Assembly (NCBI GenBank): GCA_039720395.1
Contig: CM077828.1
Span: 15,412,264-15,476,263 of the forward strand
Direction: 5' to 3'
Source: Liquidambar formosana
Taxonomy: Eukaryota; Streptophyta; Magnoliopsida; Saxifragales; Altingiaceae
DNA length: 64,000 bases
Part shown: piece after piece, positions 46,065 through 58,092 of the stretch
How positions within the stretch are numbered: position 1 is the stretch's first letter
Layout of the letters: each line of letters begins with the position of its first letter
Translations under genes and position numbers: made by a program
The notes under the pieces: generated by a model
What the model was told of the DNA's origin: nothing
The model's database searches: none
Seen by the model: the letters and a program-made list of their open reading frames with translations, nothing else

Positions 46065-46622
46065 TTAGTGTGACCAAGCTAGATGGTATATGGGCTCTAT
46101 AGCCCGTAGCCAATAGAAAGCCGCTCAAGGTCCCATAAAATGCAAACCTGCCATCATCCCTACCACCTCAGGGCTAGGAACACAAGGTCGTAGTTGGGCT
46201 TATAGCCCAATAAGTTCTATCCGTTCTCATACAGAGTATTATTTTTTCTACTGCAATTGTTTAAATTGATTATTTTTCCAACCATCTTGAAAGTGATTTT
46301 CCGTGTTTATTAAATTTTTAGTCAATATTTGGAGGCGCCATTTTTAACATGTCTATGCTTTAGGATGACGCTTGGATTATTTATATATGAGTATTTGAAT
46401 GGGAAAAAAAAAAGAGAAAATAGTAATTAATATTTGAATGGGTGAAAAAAAAAAAAACTAATTATTTAAAAGAGTGACCATCTAGAGAATTCAAAAATGA
46501 GAAAAGGGTTGATGACCCATCAGCAACCAAAGCACCGGGTCATAGAGTCATAGTGCCTTTTTTTTTTTTTTTTTCCCTTGGATCGTCATGAATACATGAT
46601 AGGTTGGTTTACATTATTATAA
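46065..46622 (+). other. Duplicated non-coding segment
   Basis: It continues the TPS1-type flank (GTGACCAAGCTAGATGG) and matches 19815-20451, with no gene. Confidence 0.55.
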
Positions 46623-47991
46623 TGTTGGAAATTTGAGAGTTTTATTTTAAGGAAGTTACAAAACTTTATTTTTGGAGATTTATTTTTTCAGTTTTAAAGA
46701 AATTCTATTTACTCTTTTGGTAGTTACCATTTCTATGATAATGTTTATTACCATTTTATGTTAATGTATTAACCATAAGAGTTAAGACATTAAAGTCTTC
46801 CTTTGACTGAAGGTTTGGTGTAGGTATACTAGAGTCTATAAAACCAAATGTTGTAGTCATATTGTGACTCTCTTAACGTTCTTATCTTCTCCCTCTTTGT
46901 CTTTTTCTCTTCTTCTCCGATTCTCATACTCTCTTCTATTTTATTTTATCTATTTTTTCTTTGGGCAATTTAGATGCGTTCTTAGCACCTGTTTGCTGTA
47001 GACATTAGGGGTGTTCATGATTTAGGTTAAAACCGAAAACCAAACCGAACCAAACCAAACCGATCTGTTTGGTTTGGTTTTTTTGTTCTTAGGTTAGGTT
47101 TTGGTTCTAATTTTAGAAAACCAAATTAAATTGGTTTGGTTTTGGTTTTCATGTTTAAAAAACCAAACCAAACCAAAAAACCGAAAAAAAAAAATATAAT
47201 ACAAATATATATAATTTTATATATTACATATTAAATTTGGTTTGTAAATTTTCTATTCTAATAAGGGTATAATAAGTAATAGATTGCAAATTTTTTTAAT
47301 GTTTTTTCTTTATTAGATTGGCATGTATTAAACTATGCATTATTGTTGTGTGAGATATTGACACGTATTAGATTAGAGATTTGAACGTGGATTAACATAA
47401 GTCAATATTTTTCCACTTTGATACAATTTTTAATGTTTTTTTTAGTTGCTAATGTAATGATTTTATTAAAAATGTTTTTATTTAGAGTTTGGTTTGTCAT
47501 TTTTCTATTTTTAATTATTTTTTGCTATTTGATAGGATAAAACCGAAACCGAATCGAACCAAACCGAAATTTTATGGTTTGGTTTGCTTTGGGTTTTCTC
47601 ATAGTATGGTTTGGTTTTGGTTTGAGAAAACAAAAACCGAAGTATAATGGTTTGGTTTAAAATCTACCCTAAAACCAAACCAAACCGAACCACGAACAGC
47701 CCTAGTAGACGTGCATTATGGATCAGACTGCCTGAGAGGAACTGGGTTGTATCTTGGAGCCGTATACCTACACGTGGGGAGGCGTATGTGACTTTAGGAT
47801 AGCGAAAACGTGCCTCACTGATTCCCTCAAGCTATATTTTCTTTACTTTATGCGTTAATATTGATTGATATATACCTTTTTCTATTATATTGTTAATTTG
47901 ATATTCTATCTAATTGTGTAATCATTTATATTTGTGTAATTTATATTTGTATAATTGTTCATAGTGTAGTGGTTAAATAAATTTCCCAACA
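46623..47991. mobile_element. LTR-like element with TGTTGG/CCAACA ends, split by a MITE
   Basis: Unit 2 counterpart of 20452-23620, without the solo LTR but with a hAT-like MITE inside. Confidence 0.45.
47006..47704. mobile_element. hAT-like MITE, 699 bp
   Basis: Inverted ends TAGGGGTGTTCATG and, at the other side in reverse complement, TAGGGCTGTTCGTGG. An 8-bp target-site duplication GTAGACAT/GTAGACGT has one mismatch (46998-47005, 47705-47712). The empty site is in unit 1 at about 23310. Both subterminal parts are rich in AACCAAACCGAA repeats. No transposase. The 8-bp duplication and end sequence fit hAT. Confidence 0.88.
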
Positions 47992-48433
47992 ATCTAAAGT
48001 CATATAATCTTTTGTGAGCAATTATAAATTAAAATTTTGTTTGGAAGCCTATTCTGTTGCTTGAGTAGGAAATACAATTTTTTAGGAGATATTGTATTAT
48101 TTACTTTAATCTTAAATAAATTATTTTACTGTATATCCCATGTCACGTTAAGATTTCATGAGGTTTTTGGTTGTAATCGGCTTAAGGGTTAATGTTGCCG
48201 ATTGTACTAGGAATTTAATTAGGAGAAGTAGTTTTTGCTAAGTGTGATAAAGAAAGCCCATGGATATATAGTGAGTGCTTGTTCAATGCTTGTAATGAAT
48301 CATCTTCTTTTAGAATTAAATTGACTTTATAGTTTTAATATTAAAAATATATATATATTCGTGCAATATCTATATCTATACTATACGACCTATAAAAAGG
48401 TAAATGTCAAAAAAACTTTTGATTGACCTTTAT
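47992..48433 (+). other. Duplicated non-coding segment
   Basis: Matches 23621-24070; no gene seen. Confidence 0.55.
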
Positions 48434-51360
48434 TGTTATAACCCCAAAAATTTTATGATGTATTCCATAGCATAATAACATGTATATCAAAACTGCTCTA
48501 GAACTTCCATGATTTTCTGTTCTCTTTTTTCTTTCTTTCAGATGCAAGTCTCATTGCTACATCTTAATAATTATGGTATAACATTTTCCTATAACCAAGA
48601 ATAAGAAACAAACATTAAATAAGGCATCCGGCTTAGCTCCATAAAATTTCCTTGCTTTGCTATTAGATCATTTTTTCCTTATCCTGAAACGTTATTTAAA
48701 TAATCTATAAGCAATCTTGCTTAGTAAGAAAATTCCTTTTCTTATCAATAATTCAATTCTCTTTATTTCAATATTTTTATAATCATCTCATACGCAAAAA
48801 TAATTTATAATTTCGTTTGAAATTATATCAATTTCACGAATCCAAAAATGTACGTCTCATGTCAAAACATTATGGCACAGAACTGATAATATTTCAAAAT
48901 ATCTCATACCTAAATCGCTGTTGTATCTCACAACCTGCAAAAATATAACTCAAAATAATACATATAGGCTTTATGCCAAATGTGTTCCATGATACACATA
49001 GGCCTCATGCCAAATGTGTTCTACCATTTAGCCACAACACATATTCCTCCTTGTAATATGTGTATATAGATCACGGCCTACTTGCTCAATGAGTCTGTAT
49101 ATTAGTGCACTAACTATGGAATATGCTCAATCCTGGCTCTCTCCCATATCAACGTTTTGATTTATCACAATCAACAAATATAAATCCAACAATATAAATG
49201 TGCCGCAATGATGCATTATGAAATTCAACATAATAAATCACAATAATAAATCATCTCATTGAATTATTTCAACAGTTATAAGTCATACTAAACTTTAAAT
49301 AATAAATCAGTTCATTGATTTATTTTAGTGGTTATAAGCCATGATAATATTCAAATAATAAATCAGTTCATTGATTTATTTCAATAGTTATAAGCTACTA
49401 TAAACTTCAAATAATAAATCAATTTATTGATATATTTCAACAGTCATAAGCCACTATAGGCTTCAGATAATAAATCATCTCATATCGCCACATACGAATT
49501 TCTCATTTCCATCATTAAGCGTGAATCATTATGATTATAATCATATGAAACTCTAATTTCTTCAATTGATTTGTTGTCAAAATTCTCAATAATAAGTCTA
49601 AAATTTATAACATTCAACGTACAAATCAATTCTCTTAGTTATAACTACCTTTATTAATTTAAAGGTATTATTTCAAGTCTTTAATCATGAACTATTACTT
49701 GAATTTTTACTCAGTTTTGGTTCTAACCAATCTTATCATTCTTCTCTATCATAGAAGTAAAATGGGTATAATATAAAAATACCAATTTTTAGTGAAACTT
49801 TCACTTTATAACCATTTTTTTTTTTATATATAGGGTTGTTTTAAGAAAGTTTTGGTCGAAACTATGCCAAAATCAGAGATCATTAGAACCATTTTGGGTA
49901 AACACGGGCAAAATGGTCATTTTACTCAAACAGGGGTATAATTTTCAAATTTCATGAAATCTGACCAAATTAAAATAGATTGTAGTACTCTTTAGTAGGA
50001 GCATATGGTTCAAGTTTCATCACAATCGGACTTACAATGAAGATTTTATATTCATTCAAAGTCGGTTATAAGATTTGAAACTCAAAAGTAGACCTTATTT
50101 GAAAATCACTTTCTTGACATTCAAACAACACCTTAACTCTCCAATAAATCATTTATTTTATAAAAATGTTGGAAACAATCGAAACTGAGTCAAACCAATT
50201 CAATTTGGATCAATAATCAAATCAAGTCAAATGAACCAAATTGGGTTAAACCAATCAAATAGGGTAAGTTGTCAAAACTGGGTCAAATCATTCAAACCGG
50301 GTAAGTTGTCAAAATCGGGTCAAATAGTCAAACAGGGTCAAGTTGACTCGTTACTGTTCATCTCCTTCCTTTTTTTTTCTTTGATTTTCTGTTATGGTTT
50401 TTCTAATTTTTCAAAACTTTGAAAAAAATTCTATAGAACTCATTTCTTATCCAAATTTCGCAAATCAGGTGTCTCTGGAAAGCTCGTGATCCCTAGTATT
50501 TATTAAAATTATCACACTTGGGATAGAATGATCAAAACGTACTAAAATTAATAAAAATGCCATTTCTGTTTTCAAATTGTTTCTTCTAGCATACACAGAA
50601 TTAACTCACCAAATTTTACCACAATATTCTTCGCACCATTATACATATCTAGTATAAATTTCATGGCTTAATTCAATCACATGCATTAGATATAAATTTT
50701 ATAATTTCGGGAAACCAATGATGACATTCCCTAGCTTCTCAAATCTCAATTTTAACTCTCACTACCATCTAATTCTTGTTTCTCATAACTAATACATAAG
50801 AAAGGAGAGTTTCTTACCATATTTCCAAGCTTTTCTAACAATTTTGAGCAATATCCCTCTTTTCTCTCACTCGGTTCCTTTTTCTTTCTCCTTCTTTCTT
50901 TCTGTAGCTTCTTCTTCTCTTTCTCTGTATTCTTCTTCTCCTTCGTCTTCTTTCGTTCTATTTTGCTCTCTCTCTCTCTTGCTCTTTCGTGTTCACTCTT
51001 GCTCTCCTTCTTTTCTTTCTTTCTTCTTTTTCTTTCTCTCTACTTTCACTTAGGCAAGAATTGTATAACTCTATATATAGGCTAAGTCAGTGAGCCTAAG
51101 TCGGTGCTTACAATAAAATATATATATACACTTTCAAGAAATCTCCATCAAACCATCAAGAAAGTTATAGAAACTTATGGAATCTTCAATTTACAAATTT
51201 ACCTCAATTATATTCAAAATTACACCCTATCCCAAAATCTCATATAAATTTTTTACATCCTTGCATCACTTTATTTATACCCTCAGAGTATATGATACAC
51301 CACATGCAAATAACGTAATTTCAAATTAACAATTAATAAATATCTGGGATATATGTTACA
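48434..51360. mobile_element. Solo LTR, 2927 bp (unit 2 copy)
   Basis: Same element as 24071-27007, with TTTAT on both sides (48429-48433, 51361-51365). It starts TGTTATAACCCC and ends ATGTTACA, with an extra ATAT near the end. It keeps the 56-bp repeats and the CT-rich stretch. Confidence 0.87.
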
Positions 51361-51365
51361 TTTAT

Positions 51366-52699
51366 ACCCTCATTTTTAAACTTAATTACTTTTTTAACCT
51401 TATGCTTAATAAAATCCATAAAGACAAGAGTCCTATTATTTAGCTCTTTTCTTATTAAATTCTAATTAGGTTTCTAAACGTTTATGGTCCTTTATCTTTT
51501 TCTTCTACTTCGTCTGTCTTCCTTCTTTCATCCCTATACGTTTCTTCCATATTTTTACATTCCAAATTTTGATTAGCTTTCTAATAAATATTGTTTATAA
51601 ACTCTAATGATCATGATTTTTACTTCAAAGGGAGGAAATAAGACGTCTCACGAAGTTATTCAATTGGCAGATTGAACTACAAAAAAGAAAAAGAAAAGGA
51701 GGATAAGGTATGAAATTTAAAGGATTTTGTTGATGCTCAAGCAGTGGCGCACAACCAGGTTATTCAAAGCTTTAGAGATTACATAATTGATATGGATTTT
51801 GTTTCAAAAATGTCGACAAATAGGTTCCAATTTTTTTTTTTTTTTTGAAATTTAATGTGTATATTGCAAGTTATAAGTTTGTAAAAATTGGAACACTTAA
51901 AGACAAAATTAGTTACATAGGGTATCCTTAATAACAAAAAAGGGAATACCCAAAAAAAATCTTTGCCTACTAATTGCTAATATTTTATCTAGCTATGGAT
52001 GCCAATTTCCCTTTTTAAAAATTAAGAAATTTGTTAGGAATGAATAAGTCCTCTAAGGATTTTCTCCTTTGAAAAACATGTGTCTGAGGAAAGTGCGTAC
52101 ATTTTTCTTACTTGTTAAGTGGTGGATCTCATGTTCAAATTTATAAAAAAACATTAATACTCATTTGTTGATATTTAGAACTGGGTTAGGAAAAGGGTTG
52201 TATCTATTGCCCAAAACACAAAAATAAAAACAAAAGTACATTTAATGCATTCAATTTGATTGATACGGAACCAGGGGGCCTTTGGGGCACGTGCCCCTAG
52301 TGGCTCAAATAAATTTTTTCTTGGGGCCTAAATTACTATTTGATAACCACTTCCTGAAATAATACCAAAAATAGTAAATTAGTAGTCATTTTCAAGCATA
52401 TATACAGGCAATTTGTAATAAGTTGACAATAAAGCCTTATTTTGGTATTACAATGGAAAATAATTACCAAAAAGTAATCTTTTCAAAAAAAAGAAAGGCT
52501 CTTCCGAGCTTTCAATTCTCACTTCACAAAATCATAACACTGTGCCCGTATTGGAGATAACTCTTGGCTCCATCCCTAGTCCATATTTTAGTTTTTCCCA
52601 CAATGACAATTATTATTTTATCTTTAATGTGTAGTTTATATCATGAAAAATATCTAAATCCGGGAAGAAGATAACACTAGTTTAAAAGATTTCCAAAAT
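51366..52699. other. Non-coding segment before the minus-strand LRR relic
   Basis: It matches 27013-27160, then carries about 270 bases specific to this unit, then matches 28790-29727. The 27160-28790 stretch of unit 1, including the LysM-like island and the MITE, is absent. No gene is seen. Confidence 0.55.
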
Positions 52700-52905
52700 G
52701 ATGGGAAATCTCTCCGGCAAAGGCTGCGTAGGCAAGATCGAGGTTACTCAACCTCTTTGAGGCCATCTTTGAATTTAAGGAGGGCTTTCCTCTCCATCTC
52801 GTCGATCACAAGCCATGTTATTAGGAAACAGAGGAAAGAAAATAAGAAGAAATATGAACAGCTGAAAGGATGCAGTGCAAATGTTTTGAAACTTTTCAGT
52901 GAATG
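52700..52905 (-). pseudogene. LRR receptor-like protein relic with internal deletion (unit 2)
   Basis: Copy of 29728-29930 with the same ERKALLKFKDGLKE join to a later LRR, so the deletion predates the segment duplication. Confidence 0.72.
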
Positions 52906-52909
52906 TGTT

Positions 52910-53325
52910 TGAAATATATGTGGGCTTGTATGCAAAAGAGGTGTCTATCATCGCAACAGTCACCTTAGCTTTGTTGGCTCTATTTAATACTTTTCACCAA
53001 AAGTTTGAGCCTGAAGGCATTATAGAAAATTAATTGCTCTTTCTGTTTATAGAATTGAGAATACGACTGCCACTATTTTGTTCTGTGATGCAATGAATGT
53101 AAACCCAAATGGGCAATATATAAACTTGAAAACCAAAGGGCAGTCATGTATATGGGCTGGAAGTTTATGATTTTACCTTTGTTAGAGCAAGGATAGAGTG
53201 GTCCTGGTAAAGTATAAGCATCTGAAACATTGGGGCCACCTCCATATATACATGCATCATCATTTCATTTTCTACTGCATCTACATTTCCGTTCCACCAT
53301 TCACCTGCAAATTTATATACGCATC
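52910..53325 (-). pseudogene. Laccase exon and intron, minus strand (unit 2)
   Basis: Reads GEWWNGNVDAVENEMM on minus, then shifts frame within the GGGPNVS region. It is the counterpart of 29930-30345. Confidence 0.75.
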
Positions 53326-53696
53326 GGGAAATAGAGATCAACCACATTGTGGTATACAGCGCCGCATCTATAAGTCAATCCTTGCAATTAGATAGATTAA
53401 TGACGAGATCAATCCAAATGTGGCTTAAAAAAAAATGGAATTGAAATTCCGCTCAAGTAAATTTATTAGAATTTGGAATCTCCGTAGATTTTTTCCTTAT
53501 AAGTATCTTGTAAAGTTTTTTATGATAAGGCTGAATTAGTTGTTAGACATCAGGTTCAATTCTGGCCTTCTGGGTTTTTCTTTGCTATTGTACTCCTCCC
53601 TTTGAAGGTTGTACTCAATGGACCATTGAATCTTTAAATAAAATCAGAGTAAAGTTTTGCTAATACAGCATACCTTCAAACTTCAAACTTAATCTA
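53326..53696. other. Duplicated non-coding segment
   Basis: Matches 30346-30715; no gene. Confidence 0.5.
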
Positions 53697-54035
53697 TCTA
53701 TCTATATATACATATACACACACATATATATATATACACATATATACAGTTCCGATCACATCAGCACGTGTTGATATAAGTTATATTAGTACCATGCATT
53801 GGGGGTTGTACCCCTTGCATTGGACCAATGTATTCCATAACCCACTAATGCACAAGGTACAACTCCCAATGCGGGTGTTGATGTAAGTTATGTCAACACG
53901 TGCTTACCTGATCATCATCCCACATATATATATATATATATATATGCATATACATATGTATACATATGTATATGCATATATGTATACATATGTATATATA
54001 TGTATATCTGTATATATACACGCTCCCTACCTTAT
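53697..54035. repeat. TA/CA-rich microsatellites around a hairpin MITE
   Basis: TATC, ATAC and TATATG repeats flank the hairpin element at 53750-53915. Unit 1 has the family C hairpin at this position. Confidence 0.75.
53750..53915. mobile_element. Hairpin MITE, family B, about 165 bp
   Basis: Left CAGCACGTGTTGATATAAGT and right ACTTATATCAA-like sequence read inverted (TGTAAGTTATGTCAACACGTG near 53881), and GCATTGGGGGTTGTACC pairs with GGTACAACTCCCAATGC. Remnants of the family follow TPS1 and TPS2 (8511, 40320). Confidence 0.75.
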
Positions 54036-54149
54036 ATAGGATAGCACATTCTAGTGCTTGCTTTGGCATTTGCTTCTTGGTACGTAATTCAGTAATTTGA
54101 CTCATTGTAGTAATTTTTTTTGGTGGTGGAAGATTTCTTACTGTAATTT

Positions 54150-55200
54150 ATCAATTAATTTTCTATAATGCCTTTAGGCTCAAAGTTTTGGTGAAAAATA
54201 TTAATATATTGGAGGCAAAAAAACGCTAAGGTGACTGTTGCAATGATAGACACCTTGTTTGCACACAAGCCCACATTTCAAACACATTCACTGAAAGGTG
54301 TTGCATGACTGGGAGAGTAGGCCATCTATCATTGTGCCAAAAGAAAAAAGAGAGGATAAAAGATAAAGATAAAAAGAATGGGCCAATTAATTTGCTTTTT
54401 ATGCACCAAAAAAAAAAAAAAAAATCTTATGAAAGTTAAGGGGTTGGTCGGTAAACCTGAAAATTAGTTTGGTATTTTAATTTCAAGGTAAATTGCAACT
54501 ATTCTACTATATATATGGCAGAGGATTATCTAACATGATTTGTTAACGACATCATCCAGAATGCATGTGCAGATACTTTCATCCAAACAGTCGATCTTGG
54601 AAAAACTTAACTTGCTTCGAATCATCAATGCGGCACTCAATAATGAGCCCTTCTTTGCCATAGCAAACCACACATTAATGATTAATGGTTGTAGAGAGCG
54701 ATTGATAAGCGAGTTATCACCTGCAACTATAAGCCTTAAGGTTCAAGATTGCCCTGCAGACCAAACCTGCAAGGGAATTGATGGCAAGAGATTCTTTGCT
54801 ACAATGAACAACCAATCTTTTGTTCGTCCCTTCTATTTCTGTCTTAGAAAGCTACTACAAAAACGTCACCACTAGCGTCTACTCCTTTAACTTTCCAGAG
54901 AAACCACCAAATTCTTTTAATTATACTGATGTGGATCCACTCAAAGAAAACATGAATATGGAATTTGGTACAAAGCTCTTGGGGGTGCCCTACGGCACGA
55001 ATTTAGAAATTGTGTTTCAGGACACATCTTTTCCTAATGTGGAGAACCATCCAATTCAATGAATTAATGTCCATGGACACCACTTTTTTTGGAAGGGGGT
55101 TCTGTATGAACATTTTCAATTTTTTTTATTTTTTTATTTTTTGGCATGCTTTACAGAGGAGTGTTCATGGCTTCTTGCAATCAACCTTGAAGTCGACAAA
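54150..55200 (+). pseudogene. Laccase pseudogene (unit 2)
   Basis: The GEWWN exon is absent. From about 54573 it reads TFIQTVDLGKT, then one added base breaks the frame before LRIINAALNNEPFFAIANH. Then SLKVQDCPADQTC, GIDGKRFFATMNNQSFV and, in another frame, FNYTDVDPLKENMN and EIVFQDTSFPNVENHPI follow. The copper-binding HxH block is broken by a short insertion with a stop (about 55055). It keeps part of domain 2 that the unit 1 copy lost, so the two relics decayed separately. Confidence 0.87.
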
Positions 55201-55370
55201 TGAAAACCCCGCAAAGATAGAGTCATAGCGTTGCATCCTTGATCCTAGCCTTCTAATGTTTATTTTTTATTTTTTAAATTGTCAAAAAGATACGAACACA
55301 AAAATACATATAAAAAATACCACAATCATCAAACAGGGAGGTGGGGAAATCAACATGGAACGAGACATTA
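55201..55370 (+). other. Non-coding tail of the laccase relic
   Basis: AT-rich and matched at 33061-33160; no gene. Confidence 0.5.
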
Positions 55371-55373
55371 AAC

Positions 55374-55591
55374 ATGCATCAAGGGGGTGGACCACCCTCT
55401 TAATGAGGTGGGGTAGCCATTACCAACCACCATCCACGAAAATTGAATCCCTAGGACATGCCCTTGATGATGGACTTCTATTTTCAGCATTAAAAAATTT
55501 CCGTCCAAGGACTAAAGATGGTTGCCTTAGTTGCCTAGATGTTGCATCACTCCTTGATGCAAGTTTGGCATGTGAATTTGCTGACTGCAAT

Positions 55592-55600
<9 letters not shown>
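55374..55600 (+). other. Unassigned frame, unit 2 copy
   Basis: Same frame as 33160-33395 (SLGHALDDGLLFSALKNF), open through to the GA repeat at 55595-55632. Not recognised. Confidence 0.3.
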
Positions 55601-55636
<36 letters not shown>

Positions 55637-55996
55637 TATAGATATATATTTATCTAGGAAAATTATCTTGTATATGAGCCACATTGTTAAAGAATGCAGC
55701 CCCTTAAGAAGACTACACAAAAAGACCCCCTTACAGAAACAGAGGTATAAAAAAGAGAAAACTACTACCCCATACACAGCAAATGCATATCTCCCAGCAA
55801 CAAAGATCCCAAAAAAAAAAAAATAAAAAAATACACCACCATTTCAAGTTCCATAAACCAGCCCTATATATAACATTTCATAGGTTCAAAACCTTTGCAT
55901 TGGATCTCGTCATGCCATGGCTACCTTCAATTCTCCTTATTTTCTTTCCTCTGTTTCCTACTAACGTGGCCTGTGATTAGATGGAGAGGAAAGCTC

Positions 55997-56600
55997 TGTT
56001 GGGGATTCTCAATAAATATATAAATAAAAATCACAATAAAAAATGATAATGAAACAATGTTACTGTAAAAGCGAAGTGGTGGGTTGAGGCACGTGTATCT
56101 CGCTTTCTTTAAGACGATTTGTGCCTCTGCAGAAGTTAGTCCGACGCAACAGGTTCACTAGCACGTCGTCCCCAAGATACAATAGCCCAGTCACTTACAC
56201 TATAGACTCAACGAATCTGCACCATTCAAGGAGCAAAAGTTCCACACCAATACACCCTTTCTTCACCCGTTTGAAATAGTATAAACTTATGTAAATCTCT
56301 ATTAATGAAAACCCCCTTATATTCAAAAAGATTGTACATATCTCCCTATATAAGAATGTCGTTCGGTTACCCAAAGCCTAACGGCTAATGTGTTAAACAC
56401 CACTCCAGCTCATAAAGTTTAACACATGTAACCTCCATGTAATAAAAGTAATGTGAGTAACCTCCACAAGCCAACGGATAGTATAGTAAATATAAGAAGC
56501 AATTATATAATATTTTAATGAGGATAAGTAAGTTACAAAACCAAACGGTCACAAGTAATAATATATAAAAATATATTATTTTTATTAAAATATTCTAACA
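55997..56600. mobile_element. Solo LTR, 604 bp, in the LRR relic
   Basis: TGTTGGGGATTC to ATTCTAACA with a perfect 5-bp duplication AGCTC (55992-55996, 56601-56605). Joining the flanks restores the ERKALLKF reading. The size and TGTTG...CAACA-like ends suit Ty1/copia. No internal part remains. Confidence 0.9.
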
Positions 56601-56733
56601 AGCTCTCCTTAAATTCAAAGATGGTCTCAAAGATCCTATGGCCGGAAAGCTTTCTTCTTGGGTTGGAGAAGATTGTTGCAATTGGACGGGCGTAAACTGT
56701 GGCAATTGGACAGGCAATGTTGTAAAGCTTGAC

Positions 56734-56910
56734 TTTTTTTTTTTTTGGTTTTCCAAGGTGTCCCAGGCTTCTAGGACCAATTCTCCGAGGTACTGTTGGG
56801 TGCCGAAGCGAGACCTCTCCCAAGAAAGTTTGTTACATCCACAAGGGCTCGAACCCAAAACCCCTTACTTAAACGACCAAAGCCCCTTCCCCTCAAACCA
56901 ACCTTCGTTG
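56734..56910 (-). mobile_element. SINE, 177 bp, in the LRR relic
   Basis: The 12-bp duplication GTAAAGCTTGAC stands on both sides (56722-56733, 56911-56922). On minus the element ends in an A-run, and it has GGGTTCGAGCC, a match to the RNA polymerase III B box, as in tRNA-derived plant SINEs. Confidence 0.87.
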
Positions 56911-57473
56911 GTAAAGCTTGACCTTTATTGCCCACATAAGGTTAGTTTACTTAAAATTGTAGACAAGCCGGATCTGAGTGGTCATTTAAATCCTTCTTTG
57001 CTTCTTAGCAAAAATAAATAATAAAAAAATCCTTCTTTGCTTGACTTGAAATATTTGAACTACTTGGACCTAAGCCATAACGATTTCTAGCATGCGCCTA
57101 TCCCAAATTTTGTGGGTTCACTCAAGACGTTGAGTCACATCAATCTTTCCTACGCATCCTTTGCCAAAGAGATTCCCCATCATGGTATAAATTACACATT
57201 GAAGATAAAATAATAATTTTTTCATTATGGGAAAAACTAAATTACGGACCAAGAGTTATCTCAAATGGGGGCACAGTGCTATTATTTTGTGAAGTGAGAA
57301 CTGAAAACTCAGGAGAGCCTTTCTTTTCTTTGAAAAGATTACTTTTTTATAATTATTTTCCAATGTAATACCAAAACAAGACTTTTCTGTCAACTTATTA
57401 CAAATTGGCTATATATATGCTTGGAAATGGCTACAAACTTATTGTTTACATAGATATTTTCTGCTAGTCCCTT

Positions 57474-57833
57474 GGTTTTATCAACACCCCCATCTAATTT
57501 GTTTTAAAGTTTCAAGGTTTTATGGAAAATATTGAAAGTTTTTATGAAAATAGATTGCTTGGTTCACATGAAAACATCATTTTGAACGACTTTGCAAAAG
57601 ATAGTTTTTCCAAAATTTGTCATTTAAATGAACTCGTTGACCATTTATAGTTTCTGTTTCAATTTCTACCAAAAAGTCTATGTAAACGATATATTTTTGA
57701 AGAACTTTCTTCTACAAAGTTGTCTAAAAAATGATGTTTTTTAGTAGAAAATATGGTTGATTTGTATAAAATATTTTAGTATTTTTCATAAAAATTTAAA
57801 AAATTAAAATAAGTGAAGAATACTGATAAAACC
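57474..57833. mobile_element. Hairpin MITE, family A
   Basis: GGTTTTATCAACACCCCC left and, inverted, TTTTATCAGTATTCTTCAC right. Counterpart of 1080-1454. Confidence 0.7.
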
Positions 57834-57989
57834 GAATGGTGATAATAGCCAACCCCAATCAAAGTGTAGATTTAATTCATTTAATAAATAAATGAGCTCA
57901 AGCAAGCCCCAATTTAATTATAAATTGTTCACAAACAACTTAATTAAGCTTGGTTGACCTTATCAATCAAGCAGCGGTGCGTGCACGTG

Positions 57990-58092
57990 GGCAACGTTTT
58001 TGTCAAAAACATTGTTAAAAACCCCCTAAAACAACTTTTAACATAAAACATTGTTGATGTAGTGTTGTTAAAAACTATTTTTGGTGTAGTGG
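57990..58092 (-). mobile_element. Possible CACTA-type end fragment
   Basis: An insertion of about 100 bp in the G-box segment. On minus it begins CACTACACCAAAAATAG, the wording of CACTA-superfamily ends, and also has AACATTGTTAAAAA-like inverted bits. Other TPS flanks lack it. Only one convincing end. Confidence 0.45.

Larger units (their letters stand above)
55880..57200 (+). pseudogene. LRR receptor-like protein relic split by a solo LTR and a SINE
   Basis: The signal-like start (LLIFFPLFPTNVAC) runs to MERKAL at about 55996, where a 604-bp solo LTR interrupts. Coding resumes at 56601 with LKFKDGLKDPMAGKLSSWVG, then EDCCNWTGVNCGNWTGNVVK, and is broken again by a SINE. It resumes at 56923 with DLYCPHKVSLLK and then LRR sequence to about 57200 with stops. 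Compared with the 178 copy it keeps the TG in CNWTG. It was damaged by insertions rather than by deletion. Confidence 0.87.

Noticed and set aside
53893..54105. Minus-strand tyrosine/isoleucine-rich frame
   Set aside because: Translation of TA microsatellites.
56595..56858. Minus-strand frame starting MGSSPCGCNK
   Set aside because: It is made by the SINE and the antisense LRR relic.
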